This document shows, one piece after another, positions 7,026 through 18,374 of a DNA stretch of 37,030 bases (positions are counted from its first letter, which is position 1; each line of letters begins with the position of its first letter). The position numbers were made by a program, and so were the translations under genes. The notes beneath the pieces were generated by a model. It saw only the letters and a list, made by a program, of their open reading frames with translations. It had not been told where the DNA came from and searched no databases. The stretch is from Moorena producens 3L (GTDB taxonomy: Bacteria > Cyanobacteriota > Cyanobacteriia > Cyanobacteriales > Coleofasciculaceae): NCBI RefSeq assembly GCF_000211815.1, contig NZ_GL890968.1, forward strand, positions 1 through 37,030, in the 5' to 3' direction.

Positions 7026-7748
7026 TTAATACTGCATCACTTCTTTTTGTTTAGCGTAAATGTTTTTCAGGTGCTTCTTAACAGTATTGATGCTGATACA
7101 TAGCTGCTGTGCAATTTCTTCGTAAGTAAAGTTCGCTTTTTTAAGTAACCATACTTCCTTCTCCCGGTGACTTAACCCATATTTAATAGCATCAGTGATA
7201 GCGGAATTCTTGGTAGATTGATGTTTATCTTCTAGGGTGAATAACAGATAAGGATCTCGGGATAATTCTAACGTTAACCATCTAACCCTAACCCGAAATT
7301 TAACTGACTTATCCACGTTAATTTCAGCTTCGAGAATTAGTTTGCGATCGCCAAACAACTCACGACTATCAATTAATGATTCGCAAACTCGCCAAATTGC
7401 CTGAGGGATAGAATTTATCGGTGACTTACCTTGAGAGATTTGAGAGCACATTCGACGTCCAGACTCATTGGCATGAAACAACTTTTTGTTAGTATTTAGA
7501 ATCAGCACCCCATCAACAAAGCCTTCAATAATTGCTTTGAGCAGTAATGGCAAACCTTCTTCTGAATCTAACTCTGGCTTACTGCTTTCGGGTTTAGTAG
7601 CTTCTTCTTTGATTGATTGTGGTAAACTTAAATAGTGTTTAACAGAATCTAGTTTTTTATCCGGTTTATGAAGTTCAGATGTGCTTGAAGCCGCCACTTG
7701 GTTAACATCAATACAAATGGGTTTGGTCAAGAGTTTTTGATTAGTCAT
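7026..7748 (-). CDS. PAS-LuxR transcriptional regulator
   Basis: A 240-residue protein. Residues 1-65 are polar and probably disordered. Residues about 68-175 look like a PAS-type sensor (LLKAIIEGFVDGVLILNTNK, FHANESGRRM). Residues 188-235 are a LuxR/GerE helix-turn-helix (LSHREKEVWLLKKANFTYEE, IAQQLCISINTVKKHLKNIY). No receiver domain is present, so regulation is probably through the PAS ligand or partner. It is transcribed in the same direction as the sigma/TPR pair, about 330 bp upstream of it. The spacer is filled by a family C MITE and STRR, so co-transcription is not assured. Targets are unknown. Confidence 0.85.
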   Translation of the reverse strand: MTNQKLLTKPICIDVNQVAASSTSELHKPDKKLDSVKHYLSLPQSIKEEATKPESSKPELDSEEGLPLLLKAIIEGFVDGVLILNTNKKLFHANESGRRMCSQISQGKSPINSIPQAIWRVCESLIDSRELFGDRKLILEAEINVDKSVKFRVRVRWLTLELSRDPYLLFTLEDKHQSTKNSAITDAIKYGLSHREKEVWLLKKANFTYEEIAQQLCISINTVKKHLKNIYAKQKEVMQY

Positions 7749-8033
7749 GGTGAAATGTGATTATGATAAATTACTTGGGGTTATTTCAAATGCCATCGAG
7801 CAACTAATTGGTTGTTTTCCGTTTTCCATTTAGCGCTCAAATTATTTCGATTTTTAGCAGTCCACTGGGGCTGCTGAAATTATTATCAAAGATAAATTCG
7901 CTGTAATCAGCTAGGTTATCTAGTCCAAGGAAGTTGAGCCAAATTTCTAACAATAGCCATAACGTTGTTCTTGCCAACAGTTTTTTATAGAGCACATTCA
8001 TGGTTTTATTTAGGATAAAATTACTAGAATATA

Positions 8034-8171
8034 TAGCAGTTGTTTGACTCAGTGGTGCGTTACGGGCAGCAACCTAACCCGGGCGTTGAGGCTGAAAATT
8101 AGGGTGAGCGCCCCTAACGCACCCTACAGAACTATTGCCTATTGCCTATTGCCTTTTGCCTTCAATTGCTA
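8034..8171. mobile_element. TA-flanked MITE (family D), 138 bp
   Basis: AATATATAGCAGTTG near 8029 and CAATTGCTATATATT near 8161 are inverted with one mismatch. TA lies at both edges (8032-8033, 8172-8173), as expected for IS630-type insertion. It contains a GGTGCGTTA/TAACGCACC hairpin and an (ATTGCCT)n STRR. It occupies the region upstream of the STAND gene. Otherwise 7749-8219 holds nothing I recognise. Confidence 0.7.
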
Positions 8172-8219
8172 TATATTCATCAAACCCCACTGCATACTGA
8201 CTTACCGCCTGAGATGATC

Positions 8220-8252
8220 TGACTTGTGACTAACTTGTGACGAACTTGTGAC
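8220..8252. repeat. Three 11-bp direct repeats before the STAND gene
   Basis: (T/G)(A/G)ACTTGTGAC is repeated three times without spacer, ending 52 bases before the chosen start. Iterated sites 11 bp (one helix turn) apart could be an operator for the encoded HTH protein. This is inference. Confidence 0.5.
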
Positions 8253-8304
8253 TGAATTTTCCTCTGTCAATGGTATAATCCCTACAGTCAGGATCCCATC
8301 AGCC

Positions 8305-11300
8305 ATGCCCAGGTCGCTCAAAGTCCGTAAGGAGTGCATTGAAAAAGTTAAACTGGCAGTCAGGCGTAACGGTTTTCAGAGCCAGAGGGCTTTGGCTGAA
8401 GATGTGGGGTTTGCCTTAGCCACAGTCAGCAACTTCCTGACCGGTAAACCCGTTGACTATATTACTTTTGAAGAACTTTCTCAGAAATTGTCACTGGAAT
8501 GGAGAGCCATTGCCAATTTGGATGTTGACCTGCCATCCCAGGCTGTAGATGATGTACTATCCCAGACTGTAGAGGACCTGCCATCCCAGACTGTAGATCA
8601 AAAGCCACAGATCACAACCTCCCCCAAACGCCAAGACTTGGGAGAAGCAATTGATGTTACCAATTTCTACGGGCGCAAGGAAGAATTAGCCACACTCAAA
8701 CAATGGATTATTAATGACCATTGCCGACTGATTACCTTAATTGGCATGGGTGGAATTGGTAAAACAACTTTGTCTGTCAAGTTAGCCCAGCTTCTACAAT
8801 CGGAATTTCAGTACCTGATTTGGCGAAGTTTGCGTAATGCGCCACCCATTCACGAGCTTTTGACCGACCTGATTGGGTTTTTGTCCGATCAGCAAGAAAC
8901 CACTTTACCCGAAAACTTAGATGGTAAAATATCCTGTTTAATCGACTATCTGCGGGCAGAGCGTTGTTTGTTGATCTTAGATAATGTAGAGTCAATTCTA
9001 TCCCCTGACCAACGGGCAGGAGCCTATCGCCCAGGATATGAAGGCTATGGGCAGCTGCTCAGAAGCTGGGGCGAGACTAACCATCAAAGTTGTCTGGTGT
9101 TGACCACTCGGGAGAAACCCAGAGAAATTAGGAATAAAGAAGGTGTAAACGCTCCCATTCGTTCCCTGAGGTTACCTGGCTTAACAGAGGGAGAAGGGGA
9201 GAAAATTCTCGCCGAAAAAGGCTTTTCTGTCTCAAAAGACGAATGTCAAGCACTGGTAGAGTTTTATGGGGGCAATCCTTTAGCCTTGAAGATTGTTGCC
9301 ACCACAATTTATGAGTTGTTTGACGGCGATGTGGCTCAGTTTTTAGAAGAAGGCACTATTGTCTTTGGTGATATTTCCGATTTAATGGACCAGCAGTTTA
9401 ATCGCTTGTCAACTATAGAACAACAGGTGATGTACTGGCTGACCATTAATCGAGAATGGGTCTCATTTAAGGAGCTACAAGGGGACATTATTCCGGTTGT
9501 TTCATTCAAACATTTATTAGAAAGCTTAGAATCTCTACAATTGCGCTCAATGATTGAGAAGACTTCGGGAAAATTCACTCAACAACCCGTGGTGATGGAG
9601 TATGTCAGCGATCGCTTAATTGAACAGATTTTTCAAGAAATTCAAACGGGAGAAATAGCACTATTGGAGCGCTGTGCCTTAATCAAAGCCCAAGCCAAAG
9701 ATTATCTGAGAAATGCCCAAATTGAGCTGATTCTAAAACCGATTACCGAACAACTCCTCAACCTGCTTGGTCTCCCGGAAAATGTGCAAAACTATTTGAA
9801 TCAAATTTTATCAAAACTGAAGTCTTTTCCCCCTCGAAAACCAGGATATGCCGGGGGGAATGTTGTCAATTTACTCTGGCAGCTTGATCTTGACCTGAGT
9901 GGCTATGATTTTTCTAACTTAACGGTTTGGCAAGCTTACCTACAGGGCATGAATTTGCATCGAGTCAACTTCGCCAATGCCGATTTAAGTAAGTCGGCTT
10001 TGACTCGCACCTTAGGGGGGGTTTTATCAGCGACCTTTAGCCCAGATGGGAAACTCCTGGCAACCAGTGTTGATAATGAGATTTGGTTGTGGGATGTTGC
10101 CAACATTAAACAAATTATTACCTGCAATGGTCATACCGCTTGGGTGCAATCCCTGGCTGTTAGTCCAGAGGGAGAAATTTTAGCCAGTGGTAGTAACGAC
10201 CAAACAATCAGGTTGTGGAATGTCCACACCGGGCAATGTCTGAAAACACTGCGAGGTCATACCAGTTGGGTGCAATCCCTAGCTTTTAGTCCAGAGGGAG
10301 AAATTTTAGCCAGTGGTAGCCATGACCAAACGGTAAAGCTGTGGAATGTCCACACCGGAAAATGTCTGCAAACCTTGTCAGGCCATAGCAATCCAGTATT
10401 TTTTACTACCTTCACCCCCAATGCACAAACCTTGGTCACTGGGGGCGAAGACCAAACTGTGAGAGTCTGGGATGTCAACACTGGTTCTTGCCTGCAAGTC
10501 CTAGAAATCCCGATCAATTGGGTATTATCGATTGCCCTTAGCCCAGATGGAGAAACATTGGCAACTGGAAGTGATGGCACAACGGTAAAATTTTGGGATT
10601 TAGCCAGTGGTGAGTGTATTAAAACCTTACCAGACTACAACAGTCATGTGTGGTCAGTTGCTTTCAGCCCAGATGGTAAAACACTGGTGACGGGTAGTGA
10701 GGATACAACGGTTAAAATCTGGGACGTGGCAACCGGGAAATGTCTGCAAACGTTGCACGAGTATAGCAATTCCCCTTTAGGCAATAGCTACGCTTCACGG
10801 ATTTGGTTGGTTGCTGTTAATCCCGATGGTCAAACCTTGCTGAGTGTGAGTGAAAACCAAACCATGAAGTTATGGGATATCCACACGGGACAATGTTTAA
10901 GAACAGTGTATGGGTATAGTAATTGGATCTTATCCGTTGCTTTTAGTCCAGATGGTCAAATGTTGGCCAGTAGTAGCGAAGACCAACGGGTAATATTGTG
11001 GGATAGTGATACGGGGCAATGTCTACAAACCTTGTCAGGACATACTAATCTGGTCTCATCGGTCACTTTTGCTCCCAAAGACGATCAGATTCTGGCCAGT
11101 AGCAGTGACGACACAACTATCAAACTTTGGGATGCAAATACAGGAGAGTGTTTGCAAACACTGTGGGGACACGATAGTTGGGTGCATGCGGTCAGCTTCA
11201 GTCCAGAGGGAGAAATTTTAGCCAGTGCCAGTCGTGACCAAACGGTAAAGCTTTGGGATTGGCATACGGGAGAATGTCTGCACACCTTAGAAGGGCATAT

Positions 11301-11898
11301 TCACCATGTCAAAACTATTAGTTTCAGTCCCTGCGGTAAAATCCTAGCCAGTGGTAGCCATGACAACACGATCAAACTTTGGGATGTCAGTACGGGAACC
11401 TGTCTACAAACATTGCCAGGTCAAGGGGATTGGGTTTTATCGGTTGTGTTCAGTCCCGGTGGAAATCTGCTGGCGAGTGCCAGTGGAGACCAGACGATTA
11501 AACTGTGGGATGTTGAGACGGGGCAATGTCTACAAACCTTATCCGGTCACACATCTAGAGTCAGAACAATTGCCTTTAGTCCAGATGGCAAGAGTTTAGC
11601 CAGTGGCAGTGATGACCAGACTGTTCAACTGTGGGATATCAGTACAGGTACTGTTCTCAAACTATTTCAGGGACACCACAAAGCAATCCGGTCAATTGCC
11701 TTTAGTCCTAATCGTCCTGTGTTAGTGAGTAGCAGCGAAGATGAAACCATTAAGCTTTGGGATGTGGAAACCGGTAAATGTGTAAAAACCCTGAGAATTG
11801 ATCGACCCTATGAAGGGATGAATATTAAAAACGCCATTGGTTTAACCAAACCTCAGAAAAACACGTTAAAAGCTCTAGGTGCAGTAGAGAAAGGCTAA
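8305..11898 (+). CDS. HTH-NB-ARC-WD40 STAND ATPase
   Basis: A protein of about 1197 residues. The frame is open from a GTG at 8248, but the ATG at 8305 starts the family-typical MPRSLKVRKECIEKVKLAV. Numbered from the GTG, an HTH of Xre-like type covers about 30-85 (SQRALAEDVGFALATVSNFL). The NB-ARC ATPase has Walker A GMGGIGKTT at 166-174, Walker B LLILDNVE at about 241, and GNPLALKI. A short pentapeptide-like stretch lies near 546-580 (LSGYDFSNL, ANADLSKS). Fourteen WD repeats follow (590-1184), enough for two seven-blade propellers. Such proteins sense a ligand through WD40 and oligomerise on ATP. The HTH suggests DNA or protein binding as output. Confidence 0.9.
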   Translation: MPRSLKVRKECIEKVKLAVRRNGFQSQRALAEDVGFALATVSNFLTGKPVDYITFEELSQKLSLEWRAIANLDVDLPSQAVDDVLSQTVEDLPSQTVDQKPQITTSPKRQDLGEAIDVTNFYGRKEELATLKQWIINDHCRLITLIGMGGIGKTTLSVKLAQLLQSEFQYLIWRSLRNAPPIHELLTDLIGFLSDQQETTLPENLDGKISCLIDYLRAERCLLILDNVESILSPDQRAGAYRPGYEGYGQLLRSWGETNHQSCLVLTTREKPREIRNKEGVNAPIRSLRLPGLTEGEGEKILAEKGFSVSKDECQALVEFYGGNPLALKIVATTIYELFDGDVAQFLEEGTIVFGDISDLMDQQFNRLSTIEQQVMYWLTINREWVSFKELQGDIIPVVSFKHLLESLESLQLRSMIEKTSGKFTQQPVVMEYVSDRLIEQIFQEIQTGEIALLERCALIKAQAKDYLRNAQIELILKPITEQLLNLLGLPENVQNYLNQILSKLKSFPPRKPGYAGGNVVNLLWQLDLDLSGYDFSNLTVWQAYLQGMNLHRVNFANADLSKSALTRTLGGVLSATFSPDGKLLATSVDNEIWLWDVANIKQIITCNGHTAWVQSLAVSPEGEILASGSNDQTIRLWNVHTGQCLKTLRGHTSWVQSLAFSPEGEILASGSHDQTVKLWNVHTGKCLQTLSGHSNPVFFTTFTPNAQTLVTGGEDQTVRVWDVNTGSCLQVLEIPINWVLSIALSPDGETLATGSDGTTVKFWDLASGECIKTLPDYNSHVWSVAFSPDGKTLVTGSEDTTVKIWDVATGKCLQTLHEYSNSPLGNSYASRIWLVAVNPDGQTLLSVSENQTMKLWDIHTGQCLRTVYGYSNWILSVAFSPDGQMLASSSEDQRVILWDSDTGQCLQTLSGHTNLVSSVTFAPKDDQILASSSDDTTIKLWDANTGECLQTLWGHDSWVHAVSFSPEGEILASASRDQTVKLWDWHTGECLHTLEGHIHHVKTISFSPCGKILASGSHDNTIKLWDVSTGTCLQTLPGQGDWVLSVVFSPGGNLLASASGDQTIKLWDVETGQCLQTLSGHTSRVRTIAFSPDGKSLASGSDDQTVQLWDISTGTVLKLFQGHHKAIRSIAFSPNRPVLVSSSEDETIKLWDVETGKCVKTLRIDRPYEGMNIKNAIGLTKPQKNTLKALGAVEKG

Positions 11899-11916
11899 GA
11901 GGCAAGAGGCAAGAGG

Positions 11917-12151
11917 AACCCACCCCTAACCCCTCCCAGGAGGGGAAGGCAAGAGGCAAGAGGAACCCACCCCTAACCCCTCCCAGGAGGGGGAGGCAAT
12001 AGGCAAGAGGAACCCACCCCTAACCCCTCCCAGGAGGGGAAGGCAAGAGGCAAGAGGAACCCACCCCTAACCCCTCCCAGGAGGGGAAGGCAATAGGCAA
12101 GAGGAACCCACCCCTAACCCCTCCCAGGAGGGGAAGGCAAGAGGTAAGAGG
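11917..12151. repeat. Five tandem copies of a 47-bp repeat
   Basis: Copies start at 11917, 11964, 12011, 12058 and 12105. Each begins AACCCACCCCTAACCCC, contains the palindrome CCCCTCCCAGGAGGGG and ends with AAGGCAAGAGGCAAGAGG or close variants. A single dispersed copy is at about 21150-21180 and a variant at 27113-27140. The array directly follows the STAND gene, and its five hairpins could act on the mRNA 3' end. Confidence 0.85.
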
Positions 12152-12264
12152 CAAAAGTTTACTACAACAGCGTTTCAGCTTGTATCAATGTCCTCTTAAT
12201 ACGTAGTGCTATAGCTGATCGCTGATCGCTGATCGCTGACGGCAGCGCAATGGTTCTAGCTTCC

Positions 12265-12294
12265 TTGACAAATCAGCTCATAATATGCTATTTT
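12265..12294 (+). promoter_or_regulatory. Possible promoter before the small acidic protein
   Basis: TTGACA at 12265-12270, then after 18 bases a weak -10 TATTTT (12289-12294). It lies about 195 bases before the ATG. The rest of 12152-12484 holds a (GCTGATC)n STRR and no recognisable gene. Confidence 0.25.
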
Positions 12295-12490
12295 AGAAAT
12301 AGAGCTTATTATAATAAAGCCGGGTAAGCGCAAGAAAAATTAAGCAAAAATGTGATATGCGGCAAGGATAATGACCATGGTAAGCCTTGATTATCATAAC
12401 TATTGCGCTTAGTTATCACTATTTTTAAGAATAATTTCTTGAGTCTTGCCCTTGCCCTGTATCATACAGTTGAGGTTAAAAAAAGTGGCT

Positions 12491-12745
12491 ATGGAAAATA
12501 CAGAACCTAACCAAAATTCTGAAGATCAAGTAGTAGAAAATACATCTGGCGATACTAACCCCTTAGGGGACGCTCGCTCCGACTCTCAGGAAACAGTAAC
12601 AACTCCTGAAGAAGCTGAAGTAAAAGCTGAATCGAGTGATGAAAATGTCGAAACAGATAATCAAGACACTAAAGAAATTCCCGCACCAGAATCTAATCCA
12701 ACTACTAGTGAGCGTTCTCCAGGAAAAACCGATAGAGGTTTATAA
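12491..12745 (+). CDS. Small acidic, disordered protein of unknown function
   Basis: An 84-residue protein from the ATG at 12491; a GTG at 12485 is possible, and the frame is open from 12446. It is rich in Glu, Asp, Asn, Ser and Thr with almost no hydrophobic residues (EDQVVENTSGDTNP, TPEEAEVKAESSDENVETDN) and ends GKTDRGL. No domain is recognised. A GAGG lies about 14-17 bases before the ATG. It lies between the NB-ARC gene and the caspase-hydrolase gene on the same strand. It could be a chaperone-like or substrate protein, or not a gene; codon regularity and a plausible start favour a real one. Confidence 0.5.
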   Translation: MENTEPNQNSEDQVVENTSGDTNPLGDARSDSQETVTTPEEAEVKAESSDENVETDNQDTKEIPAPESNPTTSERSPGKTDRGL

Positions 12746-12873
12746 TCCAGGAGTTATATTCTTGGGCGAGAATTGACCAACTCAGCCGGGAGCATGTCAC
12801 CTTTGTAATTAGGTACATAGATCCCCCCTAACCGGGAGCATGTCACTTATGCAGAACATTTGTACGCTTATCT

Positions 12874-12940
12874 GGGTAATAGGTAATGGGTAATAGGTAA
12901 TGGGTAATAGGTAATGGGTAATAGGTAATGGGTAATAGGT
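12874..12940. repeat. 7-bp STRR (GGTAATA/GGTAATG)n
   Basis: Alternating TAATAGG and TAATGGG units between two GGGAGCATGTCAC motifs (12834 and 12947). A further GGGAGCATGTCAC is at about 12789. These motifs are family A element ends, so 12788-12946 looks like stacked element remnants. Confidence 0.75.
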
Positions 12941-12946
12941 CATCAG

Positions 12947-13206
12947 GGGAGCATGTCACAAATGCCGAATATTTGTACATTATCTATAGCCCCCTCATGG
13001 GTTTAAGCTTGCTCTAATGGTACATAGTACTTTTGTTCTGCAACTTTGACCTGCTCGGGTGCATCTCACTTTTGCAATTAAACAAAAATTATAATAAAAT
13101 TCCCAAACTGCCTACACTACCCACCCTCCCTAAAATCCCCACGCTTCCGACACTTCCGGCACTTCCCTTCTTTTTTACAAAGATGAGATGCACCCACCTG
13201 CTCCCC
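12947..13206. mobile_element. Family A element interrupted by a second family A element
   Basis: The outer element begins GGGAGCATGTCAC and continues with the inverse of 4269-4370. Its other end, GACCTGCTCCC, is split: GACCTGCTC ends at 13056 and resumes after 13195 as ACCTGCTCCC. The direct repeat ACCTGCTC marks the second insertion. The outer element is therefore older. Confidence 0.75.
13057..13195. mobile_element. MITE family A, 139 bp, nested, with 8-bp target duplication
   Basis: GGGTGCATCTCA (13057-13068) is perfectly inverted at 13184-13195. ACCTGCTC flanks it at 13049-13056 and 13196-13203. It is non-coding. Its terminal 20 bases resemble those of the outer element, so a single transposase may serve both. 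Confidence 0.85.
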
Positions 13207-13226
13207 CCCTAACCCCCCTTAACTAA

Positions 13227-13396
13227 GGAGGAAATTAGATAAAAAAGTGCTGCTGATGAAGGATAGAATTAGATAAAAAAGTGCTACTGATGAAGGAGGA
13301 AATTAGAGCAAAAAGTGCTACTGATGAAGGAGGAAATTAGAGCAAAAAGTCCCCCTTATTAAGCACGGAATTAGATGAAAAAGTCCCCCTTATTAA
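13227..13396. repeat. Five tandem copies of a 34-bp repeat
   Basis: Exact 34-bp period from 13227. Units share AATTAGA(T/G)(A/C)AAAAAGT. The first three carry GCTGCTGATGAA or GCTACTGATGAA; the last two carry CCCCCTTATTAA. It lies just upstream of the caspase-hydrolase gene and ends in a CCCCCTTATTAAGGGGG hairpin. Confidence 0.85.
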
Positions 13397-13468
13397 GGGG
13401 GATTTAGGGGGATCTCAATCAGGAATTAACAAAACTGGAACTCCTTCAATAAGTATTAAGAGAATGCC

Positions 13469-17429
<3,961 letters not shown>

Positions 17430-17433
17430 CTGT

Positions 17434-17519
17434 TGTCTTGATGCAAAGCGCGAGTGGGGGAAACCACGCCAGTTGCTCATGGGGGGAACCCCCAAGACCG
17501 CACTGGCTCCCCAAGACCG
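17434..17519. repeat. Dispersed 86-bp repeat
   Basis: Starts TGTCTTGATGCAAAGCGCGA and includes AAACCACGCCAGTTGCTCAT and CCAAGACCGCACTGGCTCCC. It is nearly identical at 21544-21629, and pieces occur inverted near 30790-30836 and 30970-31010. Non-coding. Confidence 0.8.
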
Positions 17520-17642
17520 TAATGGTGCCCTTGACCCGTAATTAAATTCGCCACGGGTCGCACCTCTGCATCGCTTATTCAAAAGCTCTTCCCTTTGCTT
17601 ACCCTATGCCCATAAGCACCTCAAGTAGCCTGTCCATAGCCC

Positions 17643-17900
17643 ATAAGCTGATAGCTGATAGCTGATAGCTGATAACTGATAGCTAATGGCTGATAGCTGA
17701 TAGCTAATGGCTGATAGCTGATAGCTGATAGCTGATGGCTGATAACTGATAGCTGATAGCTGATAGCTGATAGCTAATGGCTGATAGCTAATGGCTGATA
17801 GCTGATAACTGATAGCTGATGGCTGATAGCTGATGGCTGATGGCTGATAGCTGTTCGCGTAGCGTGCGCGTAGCGCTTAAGCTGATAGCTGATAGCTGAC
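17643..17900. repeat. Long 7-bp STRR (AGCTGAT)n
   Basis: About 35 imperfect units (AGCTGAT, AGCTAAT, GGCTGAT, AACTGAT), with one GCGTAGCG palindrome near 17856-17875. It is the longest STRR in the window and lies between two convergent genes. Confidence 0.9.
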
Positions 17901-18374
17901 AATTGCTTTCACCAAATCTTGCTCATTTTTAGCACAAACCCCGCCAGTTCCGGAGCACCGCTAACGGTTTCAGGATTGTCCAAAATCTCTGGTTTGTGAT
18001 CACGACGATAAATGTAAATTTTCCGGTTTTGGCGGTCGATTAACCAACCAAGTGATGTGCCATTGTCAAGGTATTCTTGCATGTTGTCTTGCAAGCCACT
18101 GAGTGTATCGCTGGCGGAACGTAACTCGATCACAAAGTCGGGGCAAATGGGGGCAAAGGAAGCTTTCTGTTCCTCGGTTAAGGCATTCCAGCTCTCCAGT
18201 TTAATCCAACAAGCATCTGGAGAGCGGATCGCTCCATTGGGCAAGGTAAAGCCGGTGCTGGAGTCAAAGGTTTCACCCGTACCGTCGAGATCAGCCCAGT
18301 TAGCCAATTGTTGAGCAATTTTCAGATTCCGATTGCCTGTATCGGAAAAGACTGGGGACATAATCACAACTTCT

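Noticed and set aside
8248..8304. GTG start of the NB-ARC-WD40 gene
   Set aside because: The GTG lies within the third 11-bp direct repeat and the family start matches the ATG at 8305. It remains possible.
10257..11285. Long antisense frames under the WD40 repeats
   Set aside because: They arise from the repetitive codon pattern of the WD40 region on the other strand.
17643..17900. CRISPR-like array
   Set aside because: Units are 7 bp without spacers. It is an STRR.
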